A stretch of DNA of 64,000 nucleotides, from contig CM057006.1 in the NCBI GenBank assembly GCA_029891345.1, positions 44,998,556-45,062,555 on the forward strand, given 5' to 3'. Origin of the DNA: Dryococelus australis. Taxonomy: Eukaryota; Arthropoda; Insecta; Phasmatodea; Phasmatidae. Position 1 is the stretch's first letter, and each line of letters starts with the position of its first letter. The notes beneath the pieces were generated by a model. That model was not told the origin of the DNA, searched no databases, and worked only from the letters and a program-made list of their open reading frames with translations. Shown here in pieces: positions 1 to 9,935 of this stretch. A program made the translations under genes and the position numbers.

Positions 1-77
1 TTTTCACAATGCTAGGCAGCGTGCCACGCACTGGGTCTTGTGTGATGTAGGCTTGTGAATCGTGACTTTTTTTTCCT

Positions 78-296
78 TTGTCGCTTTTGAGACCGTACTT
101 ACTTTTATTCCTTTTAGCCATTTTGTATCCTTCGACCAGTTTTTGAACTGAACAATGCCATGTCAGTAATAACGTACTGTGTATATTTCACCGCACTCTG
201 AAGTCAATGTCTATGGCTAAAGTAAAATAGTCGACTATTATTCCGCATGAGAGGACTTTAAGACGTGTTCACTAAACCTGAATAGCTTATAGTATC
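78..296 (+). mobile_element. Family A MITE, degenerate copy
   Basis: The sequence follows the family A order: a pyrimidine-rich left part (CCTTTTAGCCATTTTGTATC), the middle ACTGTGTATATTTCACCGCA, then GACTATTATTCCGCATGAGA and a decayed right end at CTGAATAGCTTATAG. Both terminal repeats are badly eroded. It is non-coding and recognised only by alignment to the better copies at 35064, 39494 and 54508. Confidence 0.7.
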
Positions 297-360
297 TAAA
301 AGTTGTAACAGTGTGTGCGGTACCAATATAAAATAAATTTTTCCGTGGCCAACACCTTGC

Positions 361-442
361 TTGAGGCGGATGAATAGCGTGGAATGAGAACTTTTAGCAG
401 GTCTTCCGGAAAGTCTGAAGTAACTACGTCTGGGCTACATAC
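361..442 (-). mobile_element. Family C MITE, terminal fragment
   Basis: GAGGCGGATGAATAGCGTGG, then a run matching the C segment that reads GCAGGGCTTCAGAAAAGTGT in other copies, then AGTAACTACGTCTGGGCTA. This matches the last 80 bp of full C copies at 24019 and 49810. The rest of the element is missing. Confidence 0.65.
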
Positions 443-835
443 AGCGTGCGCAGGTTGACGTTTACCTCACGACGTAGTGTCTTTCCGATGTTGGAGGCTG
501 CCGGAAAAGGGGCCGCGTGTGGATGGAATATGTTCTCGGTAGCGATTTATCACGACCGACCTCCCCGTCTTCCTTGGCCTGCCAGCGCACGCGGGAGGGA
601 GATCCAGGAGCCAGCGGGAACGTAAACACGCGCGTGCTGTGGGTCTCCACCGCTGCCCTCCTTCGGAGGTAAATAAACCTGCGATGTTAGTGTTGGGAGC
701 CCTGGGAGGCTGAGCCGTTTCCGGGAACTTTTTCCTTTGCCCGGGAGGGGGGGGGGGGTATCTTGCGGTCGCTGGCACGTGGCCACGTGCGGCGCTTGGG
801 GGCCGCTCTGATGAATTTTCATGCTCTTGATGGCT
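443..835. other. GC- and CpG-rich patch, no gene recognised
   Basis: Clearly richer in G, C and CpG than its neighbours, with a run of 12 G at 747-758 and a CACGTG E-box inside GGCCACGTGCGG near 780. Open frames on the minus strand here have low-complexity, proline- and arginine-rich translations and no recognisable domain. It could be a CpG island or an old GC-rich repeat. Confidence 0.4.
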
Positions 836-901
836 GTGTACGAATTCGCCTGAAATGCATACTAGTGCGTACCTGTCCCCGGAAGTGACATCACAAGTGA
901 T

Positions 902-1445
902 GTCCGAATTGCAAGTGAAGTATACAAGTATATGAAGATATGTATACTTCTCGCGTACTTGCAGTAAATGTGCCGCCATTTTGAGAAGTAATTTGTAGGT
1001 TACTATTGATATCTGACGTAATTATTTTATTTAAATTTTTGTAGGGCTACCTTACTGCTTGGTAGCTTAGCATTTTGAACTGAGTAAATAATTATCGTAA
1101 TCCGTCATCTTAAAGAAATGTCTAAACAATAAATTCGCACTAGGCCAATGTTCATAAACTAAAAAGTTACCGTCAAACAAGCAATCAAAATTGCGAACTC
1201 ACGTACAATCAGCAAGACAACAAAAGTTATGTAAATTAAATTGAAATATTATTTAATTCATTATTTAACCCTATAACCTTTTTACAATTATCTAGTTATT
1301 TGTAAGAATACAAATTCATTAAAAGTGATCAGCTTGATAATAAATGTTGCCGAAGATTGCCTGTGCGAATTTATCAAATTTGGTGCAAAAGGGTTAGTAA
1401 AGTATGCAAGGATGCGAGTACACAAGTATATACCTTGATTCGGAC
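902..1445. mobile_element. Possible TIR element ending in GTCCGAAT
   Basis: GTCCGAATTGCAAG at the left faces CTTGATTCGGAC at the right. The inward sequence on both sides carries the shared words ACAAGTATAT and GTATAC. The interior is AT-rich and non-coding. No target duplication is convincing and the inverted repeat is imperfect. Confidence 0.3.
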
Positions 1446-1665
1446 ACGGCCGAAGTAGTGTGGCACTGCACCCGACTGCAACACACAGATCTCGTTAAAA
1501 AAAAAGAAAAAAAAGTAGTTCTCGCAGTACTAGAATTGTTAGAAAGTTAAGATTTCTATCTCATATGAAATGAGTTCTCTATTTTAAATTAAAATTTAAA
1601 CGTATTTCCGTTTTGGATGCTAAAGAAATTCGACTGTCAAATCGGCTAAGTGCTGATTTAATTTT
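1446..1665. other. Unassigned AT-rich sequence upstream of exon candidate
   Basis: No repeat family recognised. A-rich tract near 1497-1517. If the exon candidate at 1666 is real, this would hold its 5' UTR and promoter; no TATA or initiator element stands out. Confidence 0.4.
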
Positions 1666-1795
1666 ATGGCGGCAACTTGCTGGATGTTTTCATGGGGGTC
1701 AGCATTGAGTGAAGAAATTCCTGGCTATTTTAGGGATTTTGTGCCTTGGAATGTGTGTAGTCTAAGGAGGCATGCTGCGTATAACGAAAGACGGA
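1666..1795 (+). CDS. Candidate first coding exon, unknown product
   Basis: An ATGGCGGC start opens a 59-codon frame (1666-1845). After 43 codons and one base it meets a strong splice-donor match, GGA|GTAAGTA, at 1795/1796. The encoded N-terminus begins MAATCWMFSWGSALSEEIPG and continues with a mixed, protein-like composition (YFRDFVPWNVCSLRRH) unlike the neighbouring frames. The start context is TTTT before the ATG, so only the 3' half of the TISU start motif is matched. I do not recognise the protein. No acceptor or second exon could be identified downstream, so this may be a chance frame. Confidence 0.33.
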
Positions 1796-2384
1796 GTAAG
1801 TACTTAGGTGCGTGCTTAACAAAAATCAACACTTTTGAAACTTAGAAATTTGATGTTTTTTTTTTTTTTCCGGGTTGTCTAGGAAGTTAAGTTTGTGACG
1901 CTGTGCTTTCTACTCCTTAAGAGTGTTGATGCAGCTGTGCCCTCGTTTCGTGAAATACGTTGTTAAAACACAGTATTTACTAGAGGCAAAGTATAATTTA
2001 TCTTTCTTCGTTCACTTGGGAATTATGTCTGTATATCAGAACGGATAGACGTATCGTGTTTGTTCGCACGCTGACAACACTCATCAACTGTGGCGGCATG
2101 CCGTGTGACAATTTTAACAGATCGTGAAGACTGCCACGCTGTATGTGTGGTAACTGGAAGGACATGTCTGTAGTTTCCCAGTTCTAGTCGAGTTAAATTG
2201 GCATAATGTTGAAGGTTAGTGCAATCGTGCCAAATCTTTCAGTACATTTAATTGAATCGGCGAGTTGAAATTATCGTACAATATACCGGAATTCTCGTAC
2301 ACCGAACATTAAATTGAGTACCGTGGCTCGTCGAATGAGATGCAATAGAGCGGTCACGTACTCGTCGACGAGTTACCATAACTA
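1796..2384. other. Unassigned; intron start if 1666 exon is real
   Basis: AT-rich sequence with a T14 tract near 1856. No repeat family, frame or RNA recognised. Confidence 0.35.
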
Positions 2385-2785
2385 TAGGCTGTCCACGGTA
2401 AAATGAGCTTTTTGAAAGCCCTGCTTAAGATATTCTTGTATGTACGTTGTGTATTATTCCTCCTTATGCAAAGTTAACATAGCCATGGGCGTCGGTCAAG
2501 TGAAACTGAAATTATTAGAAAAGTAAACATTTTATAAATCTGCCAATTTTTACACACTGAGGCGTTAGAAAATACCGAAAGCGTAAGAAATAATTTAAAT
2601 TATCACAGATGTTTACATAACACTTTTTATTCGACGTTAACATATGGAACCACATTCCATCCCTCTTTACCAACTTTACCGGGCGCATGCCACTCAGTGC
2701 GCCTGTTAAAATATATGCAGGCAGGGGCAGAGACATTTTTCTTAGGTTGATTTCAAAAGTGCTCACTTTATCGTGAACAGCCTTC
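2385..2785 (-). mobile_element. Family B MITE, near full length
   Basis: Left end TAGGCTGTCCACGGTAAAAT and right end TTTATCGTGAACAGCCTTCA are inverted copies of each other. Between them are the B landmarks in reverse: AAAGCCCTGCTTAAGAT, the GTTGTGTATTATTCCTCC segment, GTTAACATAGCCATGGGC, and GTTGATTTCAAAAGTGCTCA. Non-coding. The small frames here are repeat sequence. Confidence 0.85.
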
Positions 2786-3453
2786 AGTGAAAATTAGACG
2801 CTTAGTAGCCTATAACGTGGGAATTGTGGGGTTCCTCTCTTGCGAAATTTTTTATTTTCGAGGGTTTAAACCATACTTCATGACAATCACGTGTGCGCCT
2901 GTGACAGGCAATTTCTTTTTTGGTGCAATGTGTATAATTGCATTCGACAAACTGAATTTAAATACTGTGCTAGCTAAATAAAACGATTAAAAATAACATC
3001 TTTAGAAATTTTCCTCATACGAGGCTAGCAAGGCATGGAAGTTAATTTTCAATCCCACAGTATCGTATTGCGATAATTATCTGAAAATTCGTATTCTCGG
3101 GGGAGGCGATCACGCTGATCGCCACAAGTTGGGAACAGCGTCTAATGCCAAGCAGGAACAATACAAGTTAACATCCAGCGCGTCTGCCTTCAGCAGTGGC
3201 ATTTACAACAAAATGGCATCTTCAGTACTGATATTTCCGCCCTGTAGTATCGGGAACGCCAACATTTTCTTGTACGAAATAGTAGCGTTGCTTTTATCTT
3301 TGAGGCCTAATGGCAATGGTTAGTTCATGTTGTTATGATGGTATGATTAGACTGTGTTCCTTGCCGACCACGAGACTAAATAAAAATCACACACACGCGC
3401 ACAACTCGGCAAGACATAAAAGTTTTTTTTTTCTCTCGCCGAGTTCTGTGTGT
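2786..3453. other. Unassigned sequence
   Basis: AT-rich. Short open frames at 2787 and 3129 have no recognisable domain and no splice or start context worth supporting. An AC-rich patch (ACACACACGCGCACAA) lies near 3390. Confidence 0.4.
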
Positions 3454-3683
3454 TACAGGCTGCTCACGGTAAAGTGAGAACTTTTCGAGGCCCTAGTTTT
3501 TTATTCCAGTCATATTTTTTAAATCTTTTATCCACTTTTTAAAATAAATATTGCGTTGTAAGTAATAAAGTGTGTATATTCCAATGCAATCTGAGGTTAA
3601 CGTCGAAGGCAATAAAATATGTTTGACTATTATCCCGAATGAGAGGACGTTCAAAAGAGCTCGCTTTACTCTGAGTAGCCTGT
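3454..3683 (+). mobile_element. Family A MITE, full length
   Basis: Left end CAGGCTGCTCACGGTAAAGT and right end CTTTACTCTGAGTAGCCTG are imperfect inverted repeats. The interior matches A: GTGTGTATATTCCAATGCAA, then GACTATTATCCCGAATGAGA. Non-coding. Confidence 0.82.
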
Positions 3684-3704
3684 GTGTGTGTGCGCGTGCG
3701 ATTT

Positions 3705-4140
3705 TTATTTAGTCTTACGATCGGCGTTGGCGATGTTACCTTGCATCACTGGTTGGTAGGCGACAGGCGTCCCACAGTAGAGAACGAACACTTGTCTTGT
3801 CGCTCGTGGGAGCCGTCCACGAGACTGCAACCATAGCCACGACCTTGAAGAACGTCCGCAGTTGCCGTGCGATCCGCGTTCCCCCCCCTCCTCTTGTGAC
3901 TCTTCCATCTCTAAATAGTGAGTGCGCACCCATGCGGGCAGTTTCCTGCCAGCAATGACGTCATCGCAGATGCGGCGTACAAGGCCGGGAGTGGTCCTCG
4001 CATTGTACCCTAATGGCAGAGATGAGTGTTTTACCGAGCACGCTAATAGCGGGCGGGGTAGAATGGCTAGGGATGTGACTTGACGCCACAAATTGGGCGC
4101 TGTAAACCGCGCTCTGCGCCACCCACGCAACTTCCTTCAC
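3705..4140. other. GC-rich patch with a minus-strand open frame
   Basis: A 141-codon frame is open on the minus strand, but its translation is rich in R, S, T and P without a recognisable domain, and an overlapping frame is also open. That is what GC-rich non-coding DNA gives. Likely a CpG-rich island or a decayed GC-rich repeat. Coding status not supported. Confidence 0.35.
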
Positions 4141-4544
4141 ACATTTATATTACGAAAGAGGCGTGGCTTTGTTTTTGGAAGGGATATTATTCTATTTTAT
4201 ATGACATCATGGATACAAATCTGTCGAAACATTCTGTTTAAAGTGTATTGGACTTGAGGCAGGAACGCGGTGTTGCAAATTTACACGTGTGTTGTAGAAG
4301 CATGTGGTGTGGCAGTAGATATTAAAACAATTGTAATAATTGGCACTCCATTAGCTAAATCAGCACTTCCAATATTTCAAGTGAGGTAAACTCGAATAAT
4401 GCTCATTTGCAGAATATACGACAATTTAAGTTACGATGATAAAGTCGCGTTTGGTAGCCCCCCCCCCCCCTCTCAATCCTCTTAAAATTCGGTTGACGGA
4501 ACTTCTGACTGTCGACTTCAGCATCACGCCTATTTTCTGTGTTT
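4141..4544. other. Unassigned AT-rich stretch with C13 tract
   Basis: Holds an uninterrupted run of 13 C at 4458-4470. No repeat family or frame recognised. Confidence 0.4.
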
Positions 4545-4747
4545 CATTCATATTGATTATAAAGGAAATATTATAATTTATGGATTAAATATAATTAAAA
4601 GTTCACTTTAACTGAAAACAATTTATGCTGCCAGAATTATAAAACTCTTTTGTTATACATATTGGGAAACAACCAAACACGTTATGCATGGGGAGAGTTT
4701 TCAACATTTCGATAAAAAAAATGTGTGAAGATACTGCAAATAGACCA
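4545..4747 (+). mobile_element. Family C MITE, 3' fragment
   Basis: TATTATAATTTATGGATTAA, GAAACAACCAAACACGTTAT, GCATGGGGAGAGTTTTCAAC and GTGTGAAGATACTGCAAATA match the second half of C copies at 4812 and 40972. The 5' half is absent. Confidence 0.7.
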
Positions 4748-4811
4748 CGCCATCAAAAACAAAAATTAAATTTGCGATGGTTTAGATTTTATGGCGATAG
4801 TCATATTCAGT

Positions 4812-5190
4812 ATAATCCATTCATGATTACTTCACACTTTTGAGGCCCTGCTAAATTTCTACTTCCAGGATATTCCTCCGCCTCGTGCAAACAAAGCCTA
4901 GAAAATTACACCGGACAACGCACCTAATTCGTGCGCACTCAGTTGTAATGATATTTAGCATGAGAACTATTTAGGCGCTACCAACACACATGTTTTCTGA
5001 CTGTTTTTACTCATGTTTATTAGAAATGAAAAGTTATAAATAAAACACAGGTGAAACGTCAATTTAACGAGCAAGTAGATACTTTCGTGTTAACAGAGGC
5101 ATAGAGCGCTTGTGATACATGTCATTCATGGCTCACATTCATGGCGTGATTTTTCAAAGGGTTGTGTGAAGAAACGGTGAATAGTTTATA
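4812..5190 (+). mobile_element. Family C MITE, full length
   Basis: Left end TAATCCATTCATGATTACTT; interior landmarks CAGGATATTCCTCCGCCTCG, GTGCGCACTCAGTTGTAATG, CTACCAACACACATG; right end GTGTGAAGAAACGGTGAATA. The ends are diverged inverted repeats of the form TAGTCYATTCRCGGTT. Non-coding. Confidence 0.82.
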
Positions 5191-5371
5191 ACTGGTATAT
5201 TAGCTGCAGAGAGGGTGGAGCTACGGCGTCTACGTCACGTGACCGTTGGCAGTTAGTCTCGGTGACGCCTCGCTGCAAGGGCGACCTGCCATCTGGTGGC
5301 CTTGGCGCGCACTGCAGAGCACAGCTGATTCGAGGCGCTGTGCAGGAAGCAGGTCTACAGCTGACAGGCTA

Positions 5372-5490
5372 GAAAGTGAGCACTTTCCGAAATCAACCTT
5401 TAAAAAGGAAATATTGCCCACAGCTACATATTTACCACAGTACACACCGGTATGCAGACTCGCACACAAGTTGGCAGCGAAGTAATTAAG
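5372..5490 (+). mobile_element. Family B MITE, 5' fragment
   Basis: GAAAGTGAGCACTTTCCGAA, ATCAACCTTTAAAAAGGAAA, then AAGTTGGCAGCGAAGTAATT match the first third of B copies at 11870 and 45391. The outermost terminal repeat and the 3' part are not recognisable. Confidence 0.55.
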
Positions 5491-6125
5491 TGGTTTCAAG
5501 ATTTTGTGTGTTGCAACCAGAAGTGCAGCCGGGCGTATTAATTTTGTTTTATTTCTAACTGAAATGGTTAGTTCTTTAAATTCTTTATTGGAAAGTAATT
5601 GTTCTACAGTCATGCTATTTCATATCACAACGAATATACGCGCAGCTGAAAAGCAGAGCGTAGTTTCCTATTCTTTGAATGCTCCTGAGAGCGTTCTTGT
5701 GCATTCTAGGCGCAGAAGCAAGGTGTCGATACGGGCGATACTAACAAGCACGCCTAGCGCCTCGTCGCTTCTACGCGCAAGGCGTGATGTTTCTGTCGGT
5801 GCCATGCACTATGCAAATTAGGTCTCTAACAATGGAACTTCATTACACGTGTTTACAGTATGTCCTTGTGGTTGTATTTTCTCATACCTCTTGAAAAAAA
5901 CTTTGTAGGCAGCCTCTAAAAATGCGATATTGTATCATTTTTCAAGATTTTTTTTTTCTTTGAATGTACTTGTGATAAAGCAAAACCATATGAACTTCGA
6001 TTTTTGATTTTTACCTTTTCTGGGGGGGGGGGGATCGTATTCCCATAATAATTTACTGAGATAGGCGTAACCGCGCGAACAAGGAATAAAAAAAAAGTGT
6101 GGACAACTACCTCTTACGGGCACTG
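5491..6125. other. Unassigned sequence with G12 tract
   Basis: Run of 12 G at 6022-6033. The 105-codon open frame ending near 5821 has no recognisable domain. Nothing else identified. Confidence 0.35.
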
Positions 6126-6489
6126 GCTACCGACTGGCACCTGCGACATTTGAATAGGAAATCCCATGTTAAGGGAATTTCGCCTCAGTGCGTTAATTTT
6201 AAAGATAGGCGTGTCAAACAAAATGTGTTCACGAATGCTCAGTATAGTTCCCTACAGATGTTTCCGTATCATGTCCAGCGTGTTTGCAAGGGATTTAAAA
6301 GATTTATGTTTTTAAAAATGCACATACTGCGTATCAATATTAAAAATATACGCTCGTAGGGAACTTATAAAAAAAATCGAAAAGAATAAATTTTGTTTGA
6401 AACGCCTTTCTTTATAATTAATGCAATGAGGGCAAAATATCCTAACATTGAATTTCCTATTCAAATCTCGGAGCTGCCAGCCGGTAAGC
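6126..6489. mobile_element. Element D: foldback-type TIR element
   Basis: The left 48 bp (GCTACCGACTGGCACCTGCG then ATTTGAATAGGAAAT...CATGTTAAGG) pairs with the reverse complement of the right end (GCTTACCGGCTGGCAGCTCC then ATTTGAATAGGAAATTCAATG). The long imperfect inverted repeat gives the element foldback potential. Parts of it recur at 7131 and 20588. The interior is non-coding. Superfamily not assignable; no target duplication is clear. Confidence 0.7.
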
Positions 6490-6494
6490 CCGCC

Positions 6495-6735
6495 TAAAGG
6501 CCATTCGTGGTAAAATGAGCACTTTTGAAAGCCCTCTCATCTGAAATAATAATCAATAAGTATGCTTTACTTTACTTTAGCCTTAGACGTCAACTTCAGA
6601 GTGCGGTGAAATATACACACTGTTTATTACTTGCATGGCAATATTTATTTGAAAAGATGTTTAAAGGATAAAAAATGGCTGAAAGGAAAACGTAACCAGG
6701 CCGTCAAAAGTGCTCACTTTACCGTGAACAGCCTA
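6495..6735 (-). mobile_element. Family A MITE, full length
   Basis: Ends TAAAGGCCATTCGTGGTAAA and CTTTACCGTGAACAGCCTA are inverted repeats. The interior is A in reverse: GAAATAATAATCAATAAGTA, GAGTGCGGTGAAATATACAC, TGGCAATATTTATTTGAAAA. It lies only 6 bp from element D. Confidence 0.88.
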
Positions 6736-7130
6736 TACCAAGGGAGCGATACGGGCTACATTGTCACGTGCATCAAGTGAGCCTTCGCTGTTACGCGCAG
6801 TGTCTCGTCGCGCCGAGTGTTCCTGTGACATTTTATTGGTGGAAAGTCTGCAGAAATTGTCATTGCAGGGCGCTATACTAGTTACGTAGGAATTCTCCCA
6901 GAATATTTCAAGTCGTGACAGTTAGTGTCGTTTGTGACCATTTTCAAGAGCATCAAAATAGTGTTGTAAAACGGTAGGAACGTATTGGTATTCCAAATTT
7001 TTTACTGTGCTATGTGTAACAAAATTTTACATTGAATTAATTTCACGTCTATACTGCATAGTAAGGCTAGCAGCTAAACCTCTGTAGTAGCATTTTCAAA
7101 CGTTTTTGTTCACAACTTAATACGCACGAA
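6736..7130. other. Unassigned sequence
   Basis: AT-rich, no frame, RNA or repeat family recognised. Confidence 0.35.
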
Positions 7131-7330
7131 ATGAAAGAATCCGTTTGTTGTTCCTTGGTTGAGGATTTGGAATAGGGAAATACATGTTAATGAAATTCTG
7201 TTTTCTGGTGTTCCTGTTAAGGATAGATAAATACCACTGGGAACTTTTTTGATCAGAAAAATATGTGCTTCTTTGCTATGAAAGCATTTTGTATCATATA
7301 GCCTGTTTACTGGAAAAATCAGAAAACTTA
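7131..7330. mobile_element. Element D, rearranged partial copy
   Basis: GAATAGGGAAATACATGTTA and ATGAAATTCTGTTTTCTGGT match the left arm of D at 20605. The following GATCAGAAAAATATGTGCTT matches the right part of that same copy but in inverted orientation. So the two arms keep the same order but one is flipped. Confidence 0.5.
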
Positions 7331-7367
7331 ATAAGCATCTCGCAAAACTGATACTGATATTTTCAGT

Positions 7368-7624
7368 ATGGTCTATGCGCGACCTATGTATAACGTGTTT
7401 GGTTCTTTCCTAAATCTTCCACGTATTACAAGCGTTGTTTTTTACACTACCTTGTTTTTACTTACATTGAACTTTTACTTATTCTATATATATAAATTGT
7501 ATTTAATTTATACTTAATAGGAATAGGAATAAAACGGGGAGGAAATAGACGTGTTCGTAACGCCTAGTAATAAATTGTTCTTGTGCAAAATAATAATAGT
7601 CTAGATCTAGTGCGCACGAATCCG
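7368..7624 (-). mobile_element. Family C MITE, truncated
   Basis: Reverse-orientation C sequence: CTATGCGCGACCTATGTATA, ACGTATTACAAGCGTTGTTT, ACATTGAACTTTTACTTATT, TAACGCCTAGTAATAAATTG, AGTGCGCACGAATCCG. The end that carries the GAGGCGGAGGAATAT segment in full copies is missing. Confidence 0.72.
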
Positions 7625-7629
7625 TTGGT

Positions 7630-7860
7630 GAGGTGATATGTAGTGGAAGGGGGTGACCTTGAAGTGGCTGCTGCGCCTCCTCCGGACGCCGGGTTGCCGA
7701 AGACGGGGAGGACGCCGTCTTCGCACGGGGCGAGCTGCAACGTGGGTACAGCTCGGATAGGCTGGAACCCCGCCAACTGCAGCCGGCGATTATCGCCGCC
7801 CCACATCGCCGAAGACCTCGGCCGGTCGCGCCCGTAACACTTCCGAGCAATGGGAGTCGG
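7630..7860. other. GC-rich patch
   Basis: CpG-rich sequence between a C fragment and a B copy. Frames are open on both strands through the patch (for example minus 7564-7977), but none is convincing. It may be a small CpG island or an unclassified GC-rich insert. Confidence 0.35.
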
Positions 7861-7865
7861 CTTGG

Positions 7866-8345
7866 TAAAACTTGTACACGATAAAGTGAACGCATCTGAA
7901 ATCAACCTTAGAAAATAAGACACTGGCCCAGCCTGCATATATTTTACCGGGCGCACTGAGTAAGGCCGGGAACACACGGTACCGGAAAACGCCGGGCAAG
8001 CTTGCCGTTTGTTTCCGGCCTAACACGCGCCCGGTAAAGTTGCTAGCGAAGTAGTTCCGTATCTTAACGCCGAATAAAAAGCGTTGTGTAACCATTTGTG
8101 ATAACTTCAATATTTTATTCGCATCCTGCTTTTCTTATGCATAGAAGTGTAAAAAAAAACCAAATTTTTTTAAAAACATTTCTTTCCTAATAATTTCACA
8201 GTTTCACTTGACCGACGCATGAATAAAAGTGCTGAGGCCTCCTGGCGATGTTAATTTTACATAAGACTGAAGAAGACGCAACGCGCATACAAATAGTCTT
8301 AAGCAGGGCTTTCAAAAGTGCTAATTTTACTGTAAACAGCTTGTA
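7866..8345 (+). mobile_element. Family B MITE with a 57-bp insert
   Basis: Starts TAAAACTTGTACACGATAAA, follows the B order (GAAATCAACCTTAGAAAATA, ATATATTTTACCGGGCGCAC, AGTAGTTCCGTATCTTAACG, CGACGCATGAATAAAAGTGC, CTTAAGCAGGGCTTTCAAAA) and ends TTTTACTGTAAACAGCTTGTA. The CACTGAG...CGCGCCCGG stretch is split by a small palindromic element at 7964-8020. Confidence 0.85.
7964..8020. mobile_element. 57-bp palindromic mini-element, TAA-flanked
   Basis: Ends GGCCGGGAACACACGG and CCGTTTGTTTCCGGCC are inverted repeats with two mismatches in 16 bp, and the centre holds GCAAGCTTGC. TAA stands directly on both sides (7961-7963 and 8021-8023). Removing the element and one TAA restores the B sequence CACTGAGTAACACGCGCCCG, matching uninterrupted copies. 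A TAA duplication and GGCC-type ends fit the PIF/Harbinger superfamily, at an unusually small size. Confidence 0.75.
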
Positions 8346-8471
8346 CCGACTGTTAAGGTCAACTGAGCGATTTCGACATCAACCTTTGAAAAATGTCGCT
8401 GCCCCTACCCGCATATTAGTACAAGAAATACCAAATTTGTAAAATATTTACTTTAATTTTCTAATAACTTC
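8346..8471 (+). mobile_element. Family B MITE, internally deleted fragment
   Basis: Right after the B copy ending at 8345, a second B-like left end appears (GACTGTTAAGGTCAACTGAG, ATCAACCTTTGAAAAATGTC, CTGCCCCTACCCGCATATTA). It jumps to the B 3' region (AAATTTGTAAAATATTTACT). About 150 bp of the middle and the right terminus are missing. Confidence 0.6.
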
Positions 8472-8659
8472 AAGTGGCTCAGTTTACAGTTCATAGCGTC
8501 ATCTTGCTGGCCAGCCTGGCGGATGCAGTGAACTGGTGTACGAAAGGGGTGTTTACGCCCTACGGTTATGCACGGAATTGTAAGTACGTCATCTTGAAAA
8601 CCGTATTGGTTATGAAGGAAAATATCTGTAGCAACATGTCGGTATAGTTTTCGCACCTA

Positions 8660-8908
8660 TAGTCTATTCGCGGTTTCTTTATATTTTTTAAATTAAATTT
8701 TTGAAAAATCACTCCATGTATGGCGTGTTTGGCTGTCTTCTAAACATGTCGTGTATCACAAGCGTTTTATACTTATGTTAACATAAATATACCTTATTAT
8801 TCATTAAATCGAACTTATACACATATTTTATCTAAAATTATAATATCGCATTTATAATTAATAACAATAAAACAGGGAGAAAATAAGTATGTTGGCAATG
8901 CCTGGACA
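8660..8908 (-). mobile_element. Family C MITE, 3'-truncated
   Basis: Left end TAGTCTATTCGCGGTTTCTT; then GTGTATCACAAGCGTTTTAT, ACTTATGTTAACATAAATAT, ATAACAATAAAACAGGGAGA and TGTTGGCAATGCCTGGACA. The remaining C sequence up to the second terminal repeat is absent. Confidence 0.75.
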
Positions 8909-9072
8909 CTTGAACCACGCGTATGTGACTTTCCATCCCTGCATATGTACCCGTTCTGGAAAATACAAAGGGTAAGCTATTCTTTGCTTGTACTGATTTT
9001 CTTTATTATGTTTTTGTTTTGGCCAATGGCTTCCTGTTGTCGGACCACAGATTTACAATTTTTTTCGCCGAC

Positions 9073-9270
9073 CTCCCGTGGCACAGTTTGCTGGTGCGGC
9101 GTCGGTATTTGGGTGGGAAGGTCTGGGTTCGAATCCCAGGTAAAGCATGATTGTTAGTAAGTTTGGTTCCAAGCTAGTTTGTAAACCTTCCCCTGGTATG
9201 TCTTCATGCATAACACTAGGGGACGTTAATAATAAGCCCTTTCCAAACCAATCTTTTTTTCTTTTTTTCA
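9073..9270 (+). mobile_element. tRNA-related SINE-like copy
   Basis: Begins with a tRNA-like head: CCGTGGCACAGTTTGCTGGT at the A-box position and GGGTTCGAATCCCAGG, a perfect B-box-type T-arm. A non-tRNA body follows, ending in a T-rich tract near 9254-9269. The head does not fold as a complete functional tRNA. Only one copy in this window, so the family is inferred from the head alone. Confidence 0.5.
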
Positions 9271-9528
9271 ATTAATACATGCATTTCACCACGTAAGGGG
9301 CTTGTCACTTACGTATATTTTTACCACTTATGCTCGGTTGCACCATCGTGGTTCGAAACGCGAACCGATACGGATCTAAGATCGACACAGAATACTGTTG
9401 CACTATTCGAGTTCGGAGCTGGACTGGAGATCGGGATGTTCATTTCGAACCGTCGAAATTGGCGGTTCGAAATATCTATCCGAGATCAGCAGCCATCGTT
9501 GACAAATGTAATTTGAAAATACGCTAAC

Positions 9529-9658
9529 AGATAGAACTATGTTTGATTGTTTTTTTGGGAAATTAAAACAACATTATACGCACTTTAATATTATTCAGTA
9601 AAATTCGTACAACAATAATTCACCTAAAATATACAACATCGCACATCTAGTTCTATCT
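9529..9658. repeat. Small inverted repeat AGATAGAACTA
   Basis: AGATAGAACTA at 9529-9539 faces TAGTTCTATCT at 9648-9658 across about 108 bp of AT-rich DNA. It could be a tiny MITE or a chance stem. No target duplication is certain. Confidence 0.3.
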
Positions 9659-9659
9659 A

Positions 9660-9935
9660 CAGTAAAAAATACGGCAGTGGCGCGGTTCCTGGACCCGACG
9701 TACTTTGTGCAAGGTGTGCGTGGACGAGCCGTCGCGACAGGCCGGCTTGCGCCAAGCTATTCTGGACGGGGCGGAGGGAGAATCGCGCTTGGCCAGGCGA
9801 GCCAGAGGCGACGCGACGTGGGCGACGGAACACGACTACCGCCGCCCGTATATGGGCTCGCACGAGTAGATCGGAGGACGTCCTACACGGCCAAGGCGAG
9901 TTACGTATCGCACGGAATAGGTTACACCTAGCCAG
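9660..9935. other. GC-rich patch
   Basis: CpG-rich stretch (for example GACGCGACGTGGGCGACGG). Frames open on both strands encode arginine- and glycine-rich sequence without domains. Possible CpG island or old GC-rich repeat. Confidence 0.35.

Noticed and set aside
467-979. 170-codon minus-strand frame starting at AAAATGGCGGC
   Set aside because: The start lies inside a probable TIR element (902-1445), the rest crosses a GC-rich patch with a G12 tract, and the translation turns into Pro/Arg/Ser-rich sequence. A donor-like CAG|GTACGC is present but evidence for an exon is weak.
9073-9150. Functional tRNA gene
   Set aside because: A B box is perfect (GGTTCGAATCCC) but the acceptor and D arms do not pair, and a SINE-like body follows.
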